Shown here in pieces: positions 1-8,285 of a stretch of 16,070 bases of DNA. The stretch's first letter is position 1; each line of letters starts with the position of its first letter. Position numbers and translations under genes: made by a program. The notes below the pieces were generated by a model that was given only the letters and a program-made list of their open reading frames with translations, was not told where the DNA came from and searched no databases. The stretch comes from Desulfobacterales bacterium (GTDB lineage Bacteria > Desulfobacterota > Desulfobacteria > Desulfobacterales > RPRI01): contig JAUYEO010000014.1 in the NCBI GenBank assembly GCA_030689795.1, positions 1 to 16,070 on the forward strand, given 5' to 3'.

Positions 1-1
1 T

Positions 2-769
2 GGGATTGGCGCCCAGTTCGGCGGAAAATATTTCTGCCTCGACACAAGAGTGATCCGCCTCCCGAGGCATGGAGCCTCATGCCCGATCGGACTTGGCGTT
101 AGCTGCAGTGCCGACAGAAACATCAAGGCAAAGATCACAGAAGAAGGAATCTTTCTTGAAAAACTTGAAAAAGATCCCTCAAAATATCTCCCGCAGATAA
201 AGGAATCCGAAGCAGTCGCAGTTTCAATCGATCTTGACAGGCCTATGGATGAAATAAGGAGCATACTGACAAAATATCCTGTTGCAACAAGGCTCCTTCT
301 TTCAGGAAAAATTGTGGTAGCACGAGATATAGCTCACGCGAAATTGAAGGAAAGACTCGACAGGGGAGAAGGTCTCCCGCAGTATTTCATGGACCACATC
401 ATATATTATGCGGGCCCGGCAAAAACACCCAAAGGATATCCGTCGGGCTCCTTCGGGCCGACAACTGCCGGAAGGATGGATTCCTATGTTCCGGAATTCC
501 AGAAGAACGGCGCCTCGATGGTCATGCTTGCCAAGGGAAACCGGTCTAAACTTGTGACAGACTCATGCAATAAATATGGAGGCTTTTACCTGGGTTCCAT
601 AGGAGGCCCGGCTGCAAGGCTCGGAAAAGAGTGCATTACAAATATTGAAACCATCGAATATCCTGAGCTTGGAATGGAAGCAATATTCATGATCACGGTA
701 AAGGACTTTCCGGCATTTATAATAGTTGACGACAAAGGGAATGACTTTTTCGAAAAACTTCTGGGATGA
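2..769 (+). CDS. fumA: Class I fumarate hydratase, C-terminal part (5' end off window)
   Basis: The reading frame is open from base 2 and ends at TGA 767-769, giving 255 codons. The product should be an iron-sulfur fumarase that interconverts fumarate and malate in the cytoplasm. The visible part begins in the alpha/beta junction with GIGAQFGGKYF, then RVIRLPRHGASCP, whose Cys (residue 27 of the fragment) corresponds to a [4Fe-4S] ligand of E. coli FumA-type enzymes. GVSCSADRNIKAKI and the beta-type C-terminal domain follow, with SGSFGPTTAGRMDSYV, KGNRS and GGPAA. A GTG at position 50 could be taken for a start, but homology runs upstream of it, so it is internal. E. coli FumA has about 548 residues, so roughly half the protein is missing. 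Alpha and beta domains are fused in one chain. The gene converges with the iron-sulfur subunit gene 37 bp downstream. A tartrate dehydratase-like specificity is a less likely alternative. Confidence 0.93.
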   Translation, partial: GIGAQFGGKYFCLDTRVIRLPRHGASCPIGLGVSCSADRNIKAKITEEGIFLEKLEKDPSKYLPQIKESEAVAVSIDLDRPMDEIRSILTKYPVATRLLLSGKIVVARDIAHAKLKERLDRGEGLPQYFMDHIIYYAGPAKTPKGYPSGSFGPTTAGRMDSYVPEFQKNGASMVMLAKGNRSKLVTDSCNKYGGFYLGSIGGPAARLGKECITNIETIEYPELGMEAIFMITVKDFPAFIIVDDKGNDFFEKLLG

Positions 770-806
770 AAAAAGCAGAACATAGAATATCGGACATCGA
801 ATTTCG

Positions 807-2126
807 CTAACCCTTCTTCAGAGATTCGGCATATATTTCCACAGGATGTTTAACGGCTATTCTTTCGTCTGCCTTTGACAGCATGTCGGATATCTGGATC
901 ATGCATGCCGGACAGCCTGTGGCAACAACACCGGCTCCGGCGGTTTTTACATTCTTGATTTTTCTTTTTCCGATGTCAGCCGAAATTTCATAATACTGTA
1001 AATTAAAACTTCCTCCCATGCCGCAGCACCAGTCCGCCTCAGGCATCTCAATGAACGAGTAACCTTTATTTGCCTTAATTAACATTCTGGGTTCATCAGA
1101 AACACCAAGTGATTTCTTAAGATGACAGGGATCATGGTACGTTACTTTAACCGCGTCATCGTTATTTTTTGAAGTCTTTTCTTCATCTTGTGATTTGACG
1201 CCGATTTTTGAAACCAGGAACTGATTTATATCAAGTGTTTTGCCGGATATTTTCTCCACTTTTGATTTCAGGTCATCGCTCGAGCCGGTATTAACCATGA
1301 GAGGCCAGATTTTTTTTATCGTAGATGTGCATGTCGCGCATGCAGTAACAAGATAGTCGAAATCGGCAGATGAATATTTTTCAATATTGTAAAGAAGAAG
1401 CTTCTCAAACGATTCGGCATCTCCAGATGATATCGCCGGGATACCGCAGCATCCCTGCCCTTCAGGGATAAAAACTCCGATACCGTGAAAAGAAAAAATA
1501 TCCAGCACAGCCTGTGCCACATTAGGATAAATTTTGTCTATAAGGCATCCGGTAAAAAAGGCGACCTTTATTCCGGAACTTCCGGCAGGAGTATTCATGG
1601 AAGGGACAATCCGGTGAAAAGGAACCTTTGCAAGCGGCACAAAATGCCGTTCATTTAAAATCGGTGAGGCAATCCTGCTGCATGAAGTGCCTAAAATATC
1701 GCTTGCAGGTTTGGTGAAAAGTCCCTGGAATTTTGAACCCCATTCGAGGAGACGGTCAAAGACTTCAGGATGGGAAAGCATTCCTCTCAAAATTATTTTT
1801 TTAGTCGCAGAAAGCCCCATGAAACCGGCCAGTATAACCCTCGCTTTAATGAAAATCTCAAGCGCTTTGACTCCGCTCGGGCAGTTCGTCGCGCACGAAC
1901 CGCACAGAAGGCACTTGTTCAGGCGCTCATAAACTCCCTTCGGATTCTCGAACATTTTATTCAAAAGACCGTCCAGCAGGGCAAGCTTTCCCCTTGCAAC
2001 ATCCGACTCTTTACCTGTTACCGCAAAAAGGGGACACACGGCCTGACACATGCCGCACCTCATGCAGACGACAAGCTGCTCTTCCAGTTCTCCCATAAGC
2101 TGTGCAAGCCTTTTCATGTCGGACAT
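807..2126 (-). CDS. glcF: GlcF-type iron-sulfur subunit of glycolate/D-lactate dehydrogenase
   Basis: This 439-residue protein should be the electron-transfer partner of the flavoprotein encoded just upstream. It passes electrons from 2-hydroxyacid oxidation to an acceptor, probably quinone or another redox carrier. Two ferredoxin-type CxxCxxCxxxCP motifs lie at residues 21-31 and 72-82. Two CCG (heterodisulfide reductase-like) domains follow: C194, CC226-227, C263/C266 and C334, CC367-368, C405/C408, with canonical spacing. No signal peptide or membrane helix is evident. ATG 2124-2126 lies one base after the TAA of the upstream gene. AGGAG inside the end of that gene serves as its ribosome site, so the two genes are almost certainly translationally coupled. 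Sequence alone does not separate glycolate from D-lactate oxidase. Proximity to PFOR favours lactate, while the nearby malate synthase would fit glycolate. Confidence 0.9.
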   Translation of the reverse strand: MSDMKRLAQLMGELEEQLVVCMRCGMCQAVCPLFAVTGKESDVARGKLALLDGLLNKMFENPKGVYERLNKCLLCGSCATNCPSGVKALEIFIKARVILAGFMGLSATKKIILRGMLSHPEVFDRLLEWGSKFQGLFTKPASDILGTSCSRIASPILNERHFVPLAKVPFHRIVPSMNTPAGSSGIKVAFFTGCLIDKIYPNVAQAVLDIFSFHGIGVFIPEGQGCCGIPAISSGDAESFEKLLLYNIEKYSSADFDYLVTACATCTSTIKKIWPLMVNTGSSDDLKSKVEKISGKTLDINQFLVSKIGVKSQDEEKTSKNNDDAVKVTYHDPCHLKKSLGVSDEPRMLIKANKGYSFIEMPEADWCCGMGGSFNLQYYEISADIGKRKIKNVKTAGAGVVATGCPACMIQISDMLSKADERIAVKHPVEIYAESLKKG

Positions 2127-2127
2127 G

Positions 2128-3510
2128 TTACTCTCCTATAATCTTCCCGGGATTTAAAATGTTTTTGGGATCCAGGGCTGATTTGATGTTTTTAGAAAAA
2201 AGGATAGCTCCGGCCCCTATCTCGTTCTTTAAAAACCTTGATTTGGCAAGCCCTATCCCGTGCTCGCCCGACAATGTTCCCCCGAGGGCAAGCGCTTTTT
2301 CAAATATCTCTTTAATTGCATCTTCCACCCTTTTCCATTCCTCTTTATTTCTCTTGTCGGTCAGGATAGTGGGATGAAGGTTCCCGTCACCGGCATGCCC
2401 GAAAGTTCCTATGGCAAGATTATATCGCTTGCCTATGTCCTCTATTGCGCGGACCATCTCAGGAATTTTACTCCTGGGAACAGTCGCGTCTTCTAAAACA
2501 AGGGTCGGTTTCAACTGTGCAAGCGCGGAAAGAGCGCCTCTTCTGGCAGCCCAGATTTTGTCCCTTTCGGAAGCGTCTTTTGCAACACGCAGGGAGGTTG
2601 CGCCTTTCTTCCGGCAAATCGATTCAATTTTCTCTGCATCCTCTTCCACCTGGGCGGGATATCCGTCAACTTCGATAAGAAGAAGCGCCGCGGCATCAAG
2701 GGGCAATCCCGCTTTGCTGAACTTTTCAACCGCTCTTATTGTAAAATTGTCCATAAGTTCAAGAGTGGCCGGAACAATCCGCCCGGCTATGATCGCAGCC
2801 ACAGTCTCGGTTGCTTTTGCTGTTTCATCAAAAACAGCGACCATAGACTTCCTGTGAGAAGGCAAAGGAATCAGTTTCAATATAACTTCGTAGATTACGC
2901 CGAGCGTTCCCTCTGAACCCACCATCAATCCGGTCAGGTTATAACCTGTAACACATTTAACTGTTCTCGAACCGGTTTTTACATCATTGCCGTATGCATC
3001 GAAAAATTTAAGGCCCATTACATAATCTTTGGTCACTCCGTACTTGAGCCCGCGTAAACCGCCCGCATTTTCAGCTACGTTTCCTCCGATGGTCGATACG
3101 GCCTGGCTCCCCGGATCGGGAGGATAAAAAAGACCTTTTGCCTCAACGGCGGCTGCCAGTTTTGCGGTGATGACTCCCGGCTGAACTACCGCATACATAT
3201 CTTCTTCGTTTATCTCAAGGATATTATTCAGGGCGTTTGTCACCAGAACAACGCCGTTTGCCGATGGTATTGTGCCCCCGGAAAGATTTGTTCCAGCCCC
3301 CCTGACAGTAACCGGCACCGAGTTTTCATTGCACAAGCCAACAATCTTCCCGACCAGCTCATAGTTTGCAGGACGAAGAATTACCGCCGGAACCACCGGG
3401 TCCAGTACGGCGGCGTCATAAGAATAGGTGACGAGATCGGCTTTGTCGGTAAACACATTTTCACGGCCAAGCAAGTCGGTAAATTCTTTCAGCAATGAAC
3501 TGTTGATCAT
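2128..3510 (-). CDS. glcD: GlcD-type FAD-linked 2-hydroxyacid dehydrogenase
   Basis: This 460-residue flavoprotein of the FAD-binding type 4 / FAD-oxidase C family should oxidise glycolate or D-lactate to glyoxylate or pyruvate. The N-terminal FAD domain shows RGAGTNLSGG (residues 70-79), PPDPGS (130-135), GGNVAENAGG (142-151) and GSEGTLGVI (198-206). The C-terminal substrate domain shows GHAGDGNLHP (371-380), with the metal/substrate His typical of the family, and SGEHGIG (414-420). The protein ends with DPKNILNPGKI, as is usual. ATG 3508-3510 has a strong AAGGAGAGG ribosome site, and the length is normal. It is first in a two-gene operon with the iron-sulfur subunit. It is divergent from the stress-protein gene across a 219-bp region carrying an inverted repeat. 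The substrate is uncertain: paralogues act on D-lactate, glycolate and D-2-hydroxyglutarate. Confidence 0.9.
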   Translation of the reverse strand: MINSSLLKEFTDLLGRENVFTDKADLVTYSYDAAVLDPVVPAVILRPANYELVGKIVGLCNENSVPVTVRGAGTNLSGGTIPSANGVVLVTNALNNILEINEEDMYAVVQPGVITAKLAAAVEAKGLFYPPDPGSQAVSTIGGNVAENAGGLRGLKYGVTKDYVMGLKFFDAYGNDVKTGSRTVKCVTGYNLTGLMVGSEGTLGVIYEVILKLIPLPSHRKSMVAVFDETAKATETVAAIIAGRIVPATLELMDNFTIRAVEKFSKAGLPLDAAALLLIEVDGYPAQVEEDAEKIESICRKKGATSLRVAKDASERDKIWAARRGALSALAQLKPTLVLEDATVPRSKIPEMVRAIEDIGKRYNLAIGTFGHAGDGNLHPTILTDKRNKEEWKRVEDAIKEIFEKALALGGTLSGEHGIGLAKSRFLKNEIGAGAILFSKNIKSALDPKNILNPGKIIGE

Positions 3511-3527
3511 TATCCTCTCCTTATAAA

Positions 3528-3552
3528 TGACGGCTTAGTAAAAAGTCACTCT
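3528..3552 (+). repeat. 25-nt repeat, copy 1 (left of usp)
   Basis: The 25-nt stretch beginning TGACGGCTTAGTAAAAAGTC matches positions 4225-4249 in the same orientation at 23 of 25 bases. The two copies bracket the stress-protein gene. This copy continues into a partial inverted counterpart (ACTTTTTAC then AAG, 3562-3573), so it looks like one arm of a small palindromic element. By inference it belongs to a dispersed intergenic repeat family of the host genome. Confidence 0.7.
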
Positions 3553-3717
3553 TCAATTTTAACTTTTTACAAGTTTATCGTAAATGAAAGTTCACATATA
3601 TTACAGTATCGTCTGAAATTAAAACAAAAAGAAACTAGCCGAAATTTCTTGCGACAAAAAACCAACTGCTGTACAAATCAATATAATAATTATATGATTT
3701 TAAACAAGCATATCAAC

Positions 3718-3724
3718 AAAGGAG
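3718..3724 (+). promoter_or_regulatory. Ribosome binding site that fixes the usp start
   Basis: AAAGGAG ends 5 nt before ATG 3730-3732. The frame stays open upstream, with a TTG at 3649 and an ATG at 3694, but neither has a comparable site. The family's conserved N-terminus (K-R-I-L-Y-A-T-D) begins only after ATG 3730. Confidence 0.8.
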
Positions 3725-3729
3725 ATAAT

Positions 3730-4218
3730 ATGATTCCTGAAATCAAAAGAATACTTTACGCAACGGATCTTTCGGAAAACGCAAAACATGCCTTTACTTA
3801 CGCCGCAACCCTCGCCAACAAGTTCGACGCCAAAATCACGATACTTCATGTCCTCGAAAGTATTACCCCAAACACAGAAAGGCAGATAGTCGAATATCTC
3901 GGCGAAGATCGCTGGAAAGAAGTCCAAAAAAATAAGAAGCAGGAATTTATTGAAAGCACAAAGAAAAATCTGAATAATTTCTGCGACGAGATGACTTCAA
4001 GCTTTAAATCCTGTCCTTTTCTGGTTGATGAAATAATATTGAAGGAAGGGATTCCTGTTAATGAAATTTTAAAGATGGTCGATTCGAAACACTGCGACAT
4101 GGTGGTTATGGGAACACACGGACACGGCTTGATAGCCGATGCGCTGATCGGCAACAATGCCCGGAGTGTCGTAAGAAGGTGTAAAAAGCCTGTTATGGTC
4201 ATACGCCTGCCGAAATAG
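3730..4218 (+). CDS. Universal stress protein (UspA family)
   Basis: This 162-residue single-domain cytoplasmic protein has the Rossmann-like alpha/beta fold of UspA proteins. These proteins are usually tied to stress survival and often bind ATP. The N-terminus IKRILYATDLSENAKHAF carries the conserved Asp of the first strand, and KITILHVLE is the second strand. The C-terminal stretch VVMGTHGHGLIADALIGNNA corresponds to the nucleotide-binding motif G-x2-G-x9-G-S/T. The glycines are kept, but the last position is Asn instead of Ser/Thr, so ATP binding is uncertain. The start at 3730 is chosen on the ribosome site and family N-terminus. An upstream start would add 27 atypical residues. The gene stands alone, divergent from glcD and upstream of PFOR in the same orientation, with 503 bp between them. 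Its substrate or trigger cannot be told from sequence. Confidence 0.9.
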   Translation: MIPEIKRILYATDLSENAKHAFTYAATLANKFDAKITILHVLESITPNTERQIVEYLGEDRWKEVQKNKKQEFIESTKKNLNNFCDEMTSSFKSCPFLVDEIILKEGIPVNEILKMVDSKHCDMVVMGTHGHGLIADALIGNNARSVVRRCKKPVMVIRLPK

Positions 4219-4224
4219 AAACCC

Positions 4225-4249
4225 TGACGGCTTCGTAAAAAGTCATTCT
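4225..4249 (+). repeat. 25-nt repeat, copy 2 (right of usp)
   Basis: This is the direct copy of 3528-3552 with two mismatches (positions 10 and 22 of the repeat), starting 7 bp after the stress-protein stop codon. It is followed by G+C-rich palindromic sequence not present at the first copy. Confidence 0.7.
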
Positions 4250-4503
4250 GTCCGCCGCGGTCCGCCTGAGGCGGGCGCTTATTCATCCCCGCCCAGTTGA
4301 ATTTTCGCTGCGCGAGACGGCCTGGCCGATTCAACAGGGTGACATTGCAGCGTACCAATATGATCCTTTTTGCCGCTTTTATTGTCGGAAAGCAAAGAAA
4401 CATTCTTGATTCCGAAACGGTTTGAAATGACTCTTTAATACAAATCTTTTCTTTACAAACCGGCTTTTATGGCATAATTCAATAATATAGGAATTTCCTT
4501 TTT

Positions 4504-4686
4504 GGACGCAGATGAACGCAGATTGCCAAGATTTTCAATATAAAGAACTAACTGAAACGTTTACAATAAACTTGGTTATGGTTTTCTTGAAAAGGTGTAT
4601 GAGAATGCAATGATGATAGAGTTTAAAGGTATTTTATGAAGGTGAGAAAAATAGTTATCTGCGGGTATTGGCGAAAATCTGCGTCC
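4504..4686 (+). mobile_element. Decayed GxxExxY cassette bounded by inverted GGACGCAGAT repeats
   Basis: GGACGCAGAT at 4504-4513 is matched by its exact inverse ATCTGCGTCC at 4677-4686. An inner CGCAGAT (4517-4523) is matched by ATCTGCG (4657-4663). Between them lies a broken GxxExxY-type coding sequence. The repeat arms and internal gene together make a compact 183-bp unit. It seems to be a degraded member of a dispersed repeat-plus-ORF family. Mobility is inferred from this organisation; no transposase is present and no target duplication was identified. It ends 35 bp before the PFOR start. Confidence 0.6.
4524..4639 (+). pseudogene. Relic of a GxxExxY family protein gene
   Basis: One frame reads CQDFQYKELTET (4524-4559). 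A shifted frame then continues VYNKLGYGFLEKVYENAM to a TGA at 4637-4639. The stretch GFLEKVY is the signature that gives the GxxExxY family (PF13366) its name, and KELTE followed by VYNKLG is the usual N-terminal layout. About seven codons expected between the two parts are missing with loss of frame, and the C-terminal half is absent, leaving about 38 of the usual 120-140 codons. The gene is dead. The biochemical role of intact family members is not established here. Confidence 0.7.
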
Positions 4687-4721
4687 TAATTTAATTTGAT
4701 TATACATAAGGAGTAAATAGT

Positions 4722-7700
4722 ATGGCCAAAAAAATGAAAACAATCGACGGGAATACCGCCGCGGCCCACGTGGCTTACGCCATGAGCGATGTCGCCGCAA
4801 TCTACCCGATAACCCCTTCAACCCCTATGGGCGAAACCGCCGACGAATGGGCATCGGAGGGGCGGAAAAACATTTTCGGACAGATACTTAATGTTAAACA
4901 GATGCAATCCGAAGCAGGAGCAGCCGGAGCGGTTCACGGCGCTCTTGCCGCAGGCGCTCTCACAACTACGTTTACGGCATCCCAGGGACTTCTCCTCATG
5001 ATCCCGAACATGTATAAAATTTCAGGCGAGCTCCTACCCGGAGTCTTTCATGTGAGCGCAAGAGCAATTGCAGCCCACGCTCTTTCCATTTTTGGGGATC
5101 ATGCCGACGTTATGGCGGTTCGCCAGGCCGGTTTTGCTCTCCTGTGTTCCAATTCGGTTCAGGAAGTCATGGACCTTGCCCTTGTTTCACATCTTTCCGC
5201 CATAAAAGGAAGAGTTCCTTTCCTTCATTTTTTCGACGGATTCAGGACCTCTCATGAAATTCAGAAAATTGAAATGATAGAATATGACAAAATGGCTTCT
5301 CTTGCTGATTTTGAAGCGATAGATGCCTTCCGCAAAAGAGGCATGAACCCGGAGCATCCGACCCTGCGCGGAACAGCTCAGAATCCGGACATATACTTCC
5401 AGGGAAGGGAAGCCGCTAACCCCTATTATCTTGCGATTCCGGAAACAGTAAAAGAATATATGAAAAAAGTGGGGGATCTTACAGGCCGCCGTTACAGGCT
5501 TTTTGATTATGTCGGAGATCCGGAAGCCGAAAGAGTGGTTGTTGCAATGGGTTCTTCCTGTGAAACGATCGAAGAGGTCGTAAACCGGCTGAATGACAGC
5601 GGAGAAAGAACAGGACTTGTCAAAGTGCGTCTTTACAGGCCTTTCGTAATAGACGCGTTTCTCTCGGCTCTGCCTGCTACTGCTAACAGGATAACGGTTC
5701 TTGACAGGACAAAGGAACCGGGCGCAATCGGTGACCCGCTTTATGTCGATGTGTGCACGGCTTTCATGGAAAGAGGCGAGATGCCGGTTATTACCGGTGG
5801 GCGCTACGGACTCGGTTCAAAGGAATTCACTCCCGCAATGGCTAAGGCGGTATTCGATAACATGAAGTCGGCAGGACCGAAAAATCATTTTACAGTCGGA
5901 ATAACGGACGACGTGACCCATACTTCCCTTGAAACGGAAAAGGATATTGAAACCACTCCCGAAGGAACCGTCCAGTGTAAATTCTGGGGACTGGGTTCTG
6001 ACGGAACAGTCGGCGCCAACAAATCCGCCATAAAAATAATAGGAGACAATACAGGCCTTTTTGCCCAGGGCTATTTTGCCTATGATTCGAAAAAATCAGG
6101 CGGCATAACGGTTTCGCATCTCCGCTTCGGAAGCAAACCGATCCAGTCCACCTATCTTGTGAACGCAGCGGACTTCATCGCATGCCACAAGGCAAATTAC
6201 GTTCAGATATACGATGTTCTTGAAGGCATAAAAGACGGCGGGACATTCCTTTTAAATTCTCCCTGGTCTTTAAATGAGATGGAGGAGCATATTCCTGCAA
6301 AAGTAAGAAGAACGATCGCTGAGAAGAAACTCAAATTTTTCAATGTTGATGCGGTGAAAATTGCAGGCGCGGTCGGGCTTGGCGTTATGATAAACATGAT
6401 TATGCAGACCTCCTTCTTTAAACTCGCAAACGTAATTCCTTTTGAAGAGGCTATCTCTCTATTAAAAGACGAAATCAATAAGGTTTACGGGAAAAAAGGT
6501 GAAAAGATCGTCAAAATGAACACAGACGCAGTTGACCAGACCCTTGCGAACCTCGTTGAGATAAAATATCCGGAAACATGGAAAGAGGCGGGCGGAAAAA
6601 CTGAAGGTGCGGCAGATGATCCGGAATTTGTGAAAAAAGTCATGCGTCCCATGCTTGCCCAGCAGGGAGACAACCTGCCGGTAAGCGCCTTCTCGCCGGA
6701 CGGGCTTTTTCCCGTTGCGACATCGCAATATGAAAAACGCGGCGTTGCCATCAATGTCCCGGAATGGATAAAAGAGAACTGCATTCAGTGCAATCAGTGC
6801 TCTTTTGTCTGCCCCCACGCCGCCATAATCCCGGTTCTCGCAACGGATGAGGAGCTTAAAGCAGCGCCCGCATCCTTTGAGACTAAGCCGGCTGTCGGAA
6901 AGGAGCTTAAAGCCTATAAGTTCAGGATCCAGGTCAATACCCTGGACTGCCAGGGCTGCGGCAACTGTGCGGACATATGCCCATCCAAGAAGAAAGCCCT
7001 TTTTATGAAGCCGATTGATACCCAGACTCCGCTTCAGGTTCCGAATCACCAATTCTCTTTGACTGTTCCTGTAAGAGACAGCATTGTTTCAAGGGAGACG
7101 GTAAAAGGGAGCCAGTTCCAGAAGCCTCTCATGGAGTTTTCAGGAGCCTGTGCAGGATGCGGGGAAACTCCATACGTCAAAGTTTTAACACAGCTTTTCG
7201 GAGAGCGGATGATCATAGCCAATGCAACCGGCTGCACTTCCATATGGGGAGCTTCGGCTCCGTCTGTTCCCTACTGTGTTGATAAGAATGGACATGGACC
7301 GGCCTGGGGGAACTCTCTCTTTGAAGATGCAGCCGAATTCGGGTACGGAATCTCCATTGGAGTAGGACAGCGCCGGGAAAGGCTTGCAAATCTTATAAAA
7401 GAAGCTGTCGGCGCGGGAGTTCCGGATGAATTAAAAGCCGCCATGACAGGCTGGCTCGAGGGCATGAACAATGCCGAAACCTCAAAAACATACGGCAACC
7501 GGCTTAAAATACTGCTTGCAGATGTAAAAAGAACCTCTCTTCTGGACACGATTCTTTCAATGTCCGATCTCTTTGTTAAAAAATCGATCTGGGCATTCGG
7601 AGGCGACGGCTGGGCGTACGACATAGGTTTCGGCGGTCTTGATCACGTGATTGCGTCCGGCGAAGATATCAATATTCTTGTTCTGGATACGGAGGTTTAC

Positions 7701-8270
7701 TCGAATACCGGCGGGCAGTCTTCAAAAGCGACACCGGTCGGCTCTGTCGCCAAATTTGCCGCCTCAGGCAAAAAAATGGGCAAAAAGGATCTCGGCAGAA
7801 TCGCCATGACATACGGATACGTCTATGTGGCGTCTGTTGCCATGGGTGCAAGCAAGCAGCAGATGATGAAGGCCTTCATCGAGGCCGACAGATACCCGGG
7901 TCCTTCCCTTATAATCTGCTACGCGCCCTGCATAAACCAGGGAATCAAAAAGGGGATGGGCAAAACGCAGGAAGAGGAGAATCTGGCGGTTGCGTCAGGC
8001 TATTGGCCGCTCTACCGTTATAACCCGCTTCTTGCCGAAGAAGGCAAAAATCCGTTTATACTCGAATCGAAAGCTCCGGACGGAACCCTCCAGCAGTTCC
8101 TCTCCGGTGAAAACAGGTATGCATCACTTGAAAAGCAATTCCCGGATGAGTCCAAAAAGCTCCGCGAAAAGATAGAAAAGGATTATGCCGAAAGGTATGA
8201 CATTTTAAAATCAATGGCCGGTCCTGTTTCGGACGAAGGAAAAGAAAAGGCGGAAGAGAAAGAAGAATAG
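4722..8270 (+). CDS. nifJ: Pyruvate:ferredoxin oxidoreductase, single-chain
   Basis: This 1182-residue enzyme should oxidise pyruvate with CoA to acetyl-CoA and CO2, reducing ferredoxin (reversible). YPITPST carries T31, and E64 and R114 sit at exactly the positions of catalytic residues in D. africanus PFOR. The EKR-type region is near 590-605 (YGKKGEKIVKMN). Two ferredoxin clusters lie at C687-C697 and C743-C753. The proximal cluster ligands are C810, C813, C838 and C1070. The thiamine diphosphate domain shows GGDGWAYD (960-967) and YSNTGGQSS with N995. All domains and ligands are present. The length is about 50 residues shorter than the D. africanus protein, whose C-terminal extension is replaced here by a short Lys/Glu-rich tail. 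ATG 4722 has AAGGAG 8 nt upstream. The gene is monocistronic, ending at a strong hairpin, and its promoter region contains a mobile-element relic. The nearby GlcD/GlcF pair would supply pyruvate if it acts on lactate. Confidence 0.97.
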   Translation: MAKKMKTIDGNTAAAHVAYAMSDVAAIYPITPSTPMGETADEWASEGRKNIFGQILNVKQMQSEAGAAGAVHGALAAGALTTTFTASQGLLLMIPNMYKISGELLPGVFHVSARAIAAHALSIFGDHADVMAVRQAGFALLCSNSVQEVMDLALVSHLSAIKGRVPFLHFFDGFRTSHEIQKIEMIEYDKMASLADFEAIDAFRKRGMNPEHPTLRGTAQNPDIYFQGREAANPYYLAIPETVKEYMKKVGDLTGRRYRLFDYVGDPEAERVVVAMGSSCETIEEVVNRLNDSGERTGLVKVRLYRPFVIDAFLSALPATANRITVLDRTKEPGAIGDPLYVDVCTAFMERGEMPVITGGRYGLGSKEFTPAMAKAVFDNMKSAGPKNHFTVGITDDVTHTSLETEKDIETTPEGTVQCKFWGLGSDGTVGANKSAIKIIGDNTGLFAQGYFAYDSKKSGGITVSHLRFGSKPIQSTYLVNAADFIACHKANYVQIYDVLEGIKDGGTFLLNSPWSLNEMEEHIPAKVRRTIAEKKLKFFNVDAVKIAGAVGLGVMINMIMQTSFFKLANVIPFEEAISLLKDEINKVYGKKGEKIVKMNTDAVDQTLANLVEIKYPETWKEAGGKTEGAADDPEFVKKVMRPMLAQQGDNLPVSAFSPDGLFPVATSQYEKRGVAINVPEWIKENCIQCNQCSFVCPHAAIIPVLATDEELKAAPASFETKPAVGKELKAYKFRIQVNTLDCQGCGNCADICPSKKKALFMKPIDTQTPLQVPNHQFSLTVPVRDSIVSRETVKGSQFQKPLMEFSGACAGCGETPYVKVLTQLFGERMIIANATGCTSIWGASAPSVPYCVDKNGHGPAWGNSLFEDAAEFGYGISIGVGQRRERLANLIKEAVGAGVPDELKAAMTGWLEGMNNAETSKTYGNRLKILLADVKRTSLLDTILSMSDLFVKKSIWAFGGDGWAYDIGFGGLDHVIASGEDINILVLDTEVYSNTGGQSSKATPVGSVAKFAASGKKMGKKDLGRIAMTYGYVYVASVAMGASKQQMMKAFIEADRYPGPSLIICYAPCINQGIKKGMGKTQEEENLAVASGYWPLYRYNPLLAEEGKNPFILESKAPDGTLQQFLSGENRYASLEKQFPDESKKLREKIEKDYAERYDILKSMAGPVSDEGKEKAEEKEE

Positions 8271-8285
8271 CCTCTTTGTCATGAA

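Larger units (their letters stand above)
3511..3729. promoter_or_regulatory. Divergent intergenic region between glcD and the usp gene
   Basis: This AT-rich region should hold the promoters of both divergent genes. It contains a perfect 9-bp inverted repeat, GTAAAAAGT (3538-3546) and ACTTTTTAC (3562-3570), with a 15-nt loop. A TATAAT hexamer lies at 3682-3687, 42 nt before the stress-protein start, but I see no good -35 hexamer 17 nt upstream of it. The inverted repeat is part of a small dispersed element that recurs downstream of the stress-protein gene, so it need not be an operator. Promoter positions are tentative. Confidence 0.4.
4219..4721. other. 503-bp intergenic region upstream of the PFOR gene, with repeats and gene relic
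   Basis: No intact gene is supported here. From left to right it holds the second copy of the 25-nt repeat (4225-4249); a G+C-rich hairpin CCGCC-TGA-GGCGG (4262-4274) that could weakly terminate the stress-protein transcript; a 7-bp inverted repeat GTTGAAT/ATTCAAC (4296-4302 and 4329-4335); an AT-rich stretch; and the relic of a GxxExxY cassette (4504-4686). AATGACTCTTTAA near 4425 faintly resembles the inverted counterpart of the 25-nt repeat. The PFOR promoter must lie here or inside the relic, but I cannot place it with confidence. Confidence 0.6.

Noticed and set aside
3649..3729. Upstream TTG or ATG starts extending the universal stress protein by 27 or 12 residues
   Set aside because: The added residues are not family-like, and the only good ribosome site (AAAGGAG 3718-3724) serves ATG 3730.
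4262..4274. G+C-rich hairpin downstream of the usp gene as a firm terminator
   Set aside because: The stem is only 5 bp and no T-tract follows; it may be part of the dispersed repeat.
3846..4403. 185-codon minus-strand frame over the stress-protein gene and its downstream repeat
   Set aside because: It overlaps a well-supported gene and repeat DNA; no family is recognised and no ribosome site was seen.
6462..7052. 196-codon minus-strand frame inside the PFOR gene
   Set aside because: It is antisense to the strongly conserved ferredoxin and EKR regions of PFOR, with no independent support.
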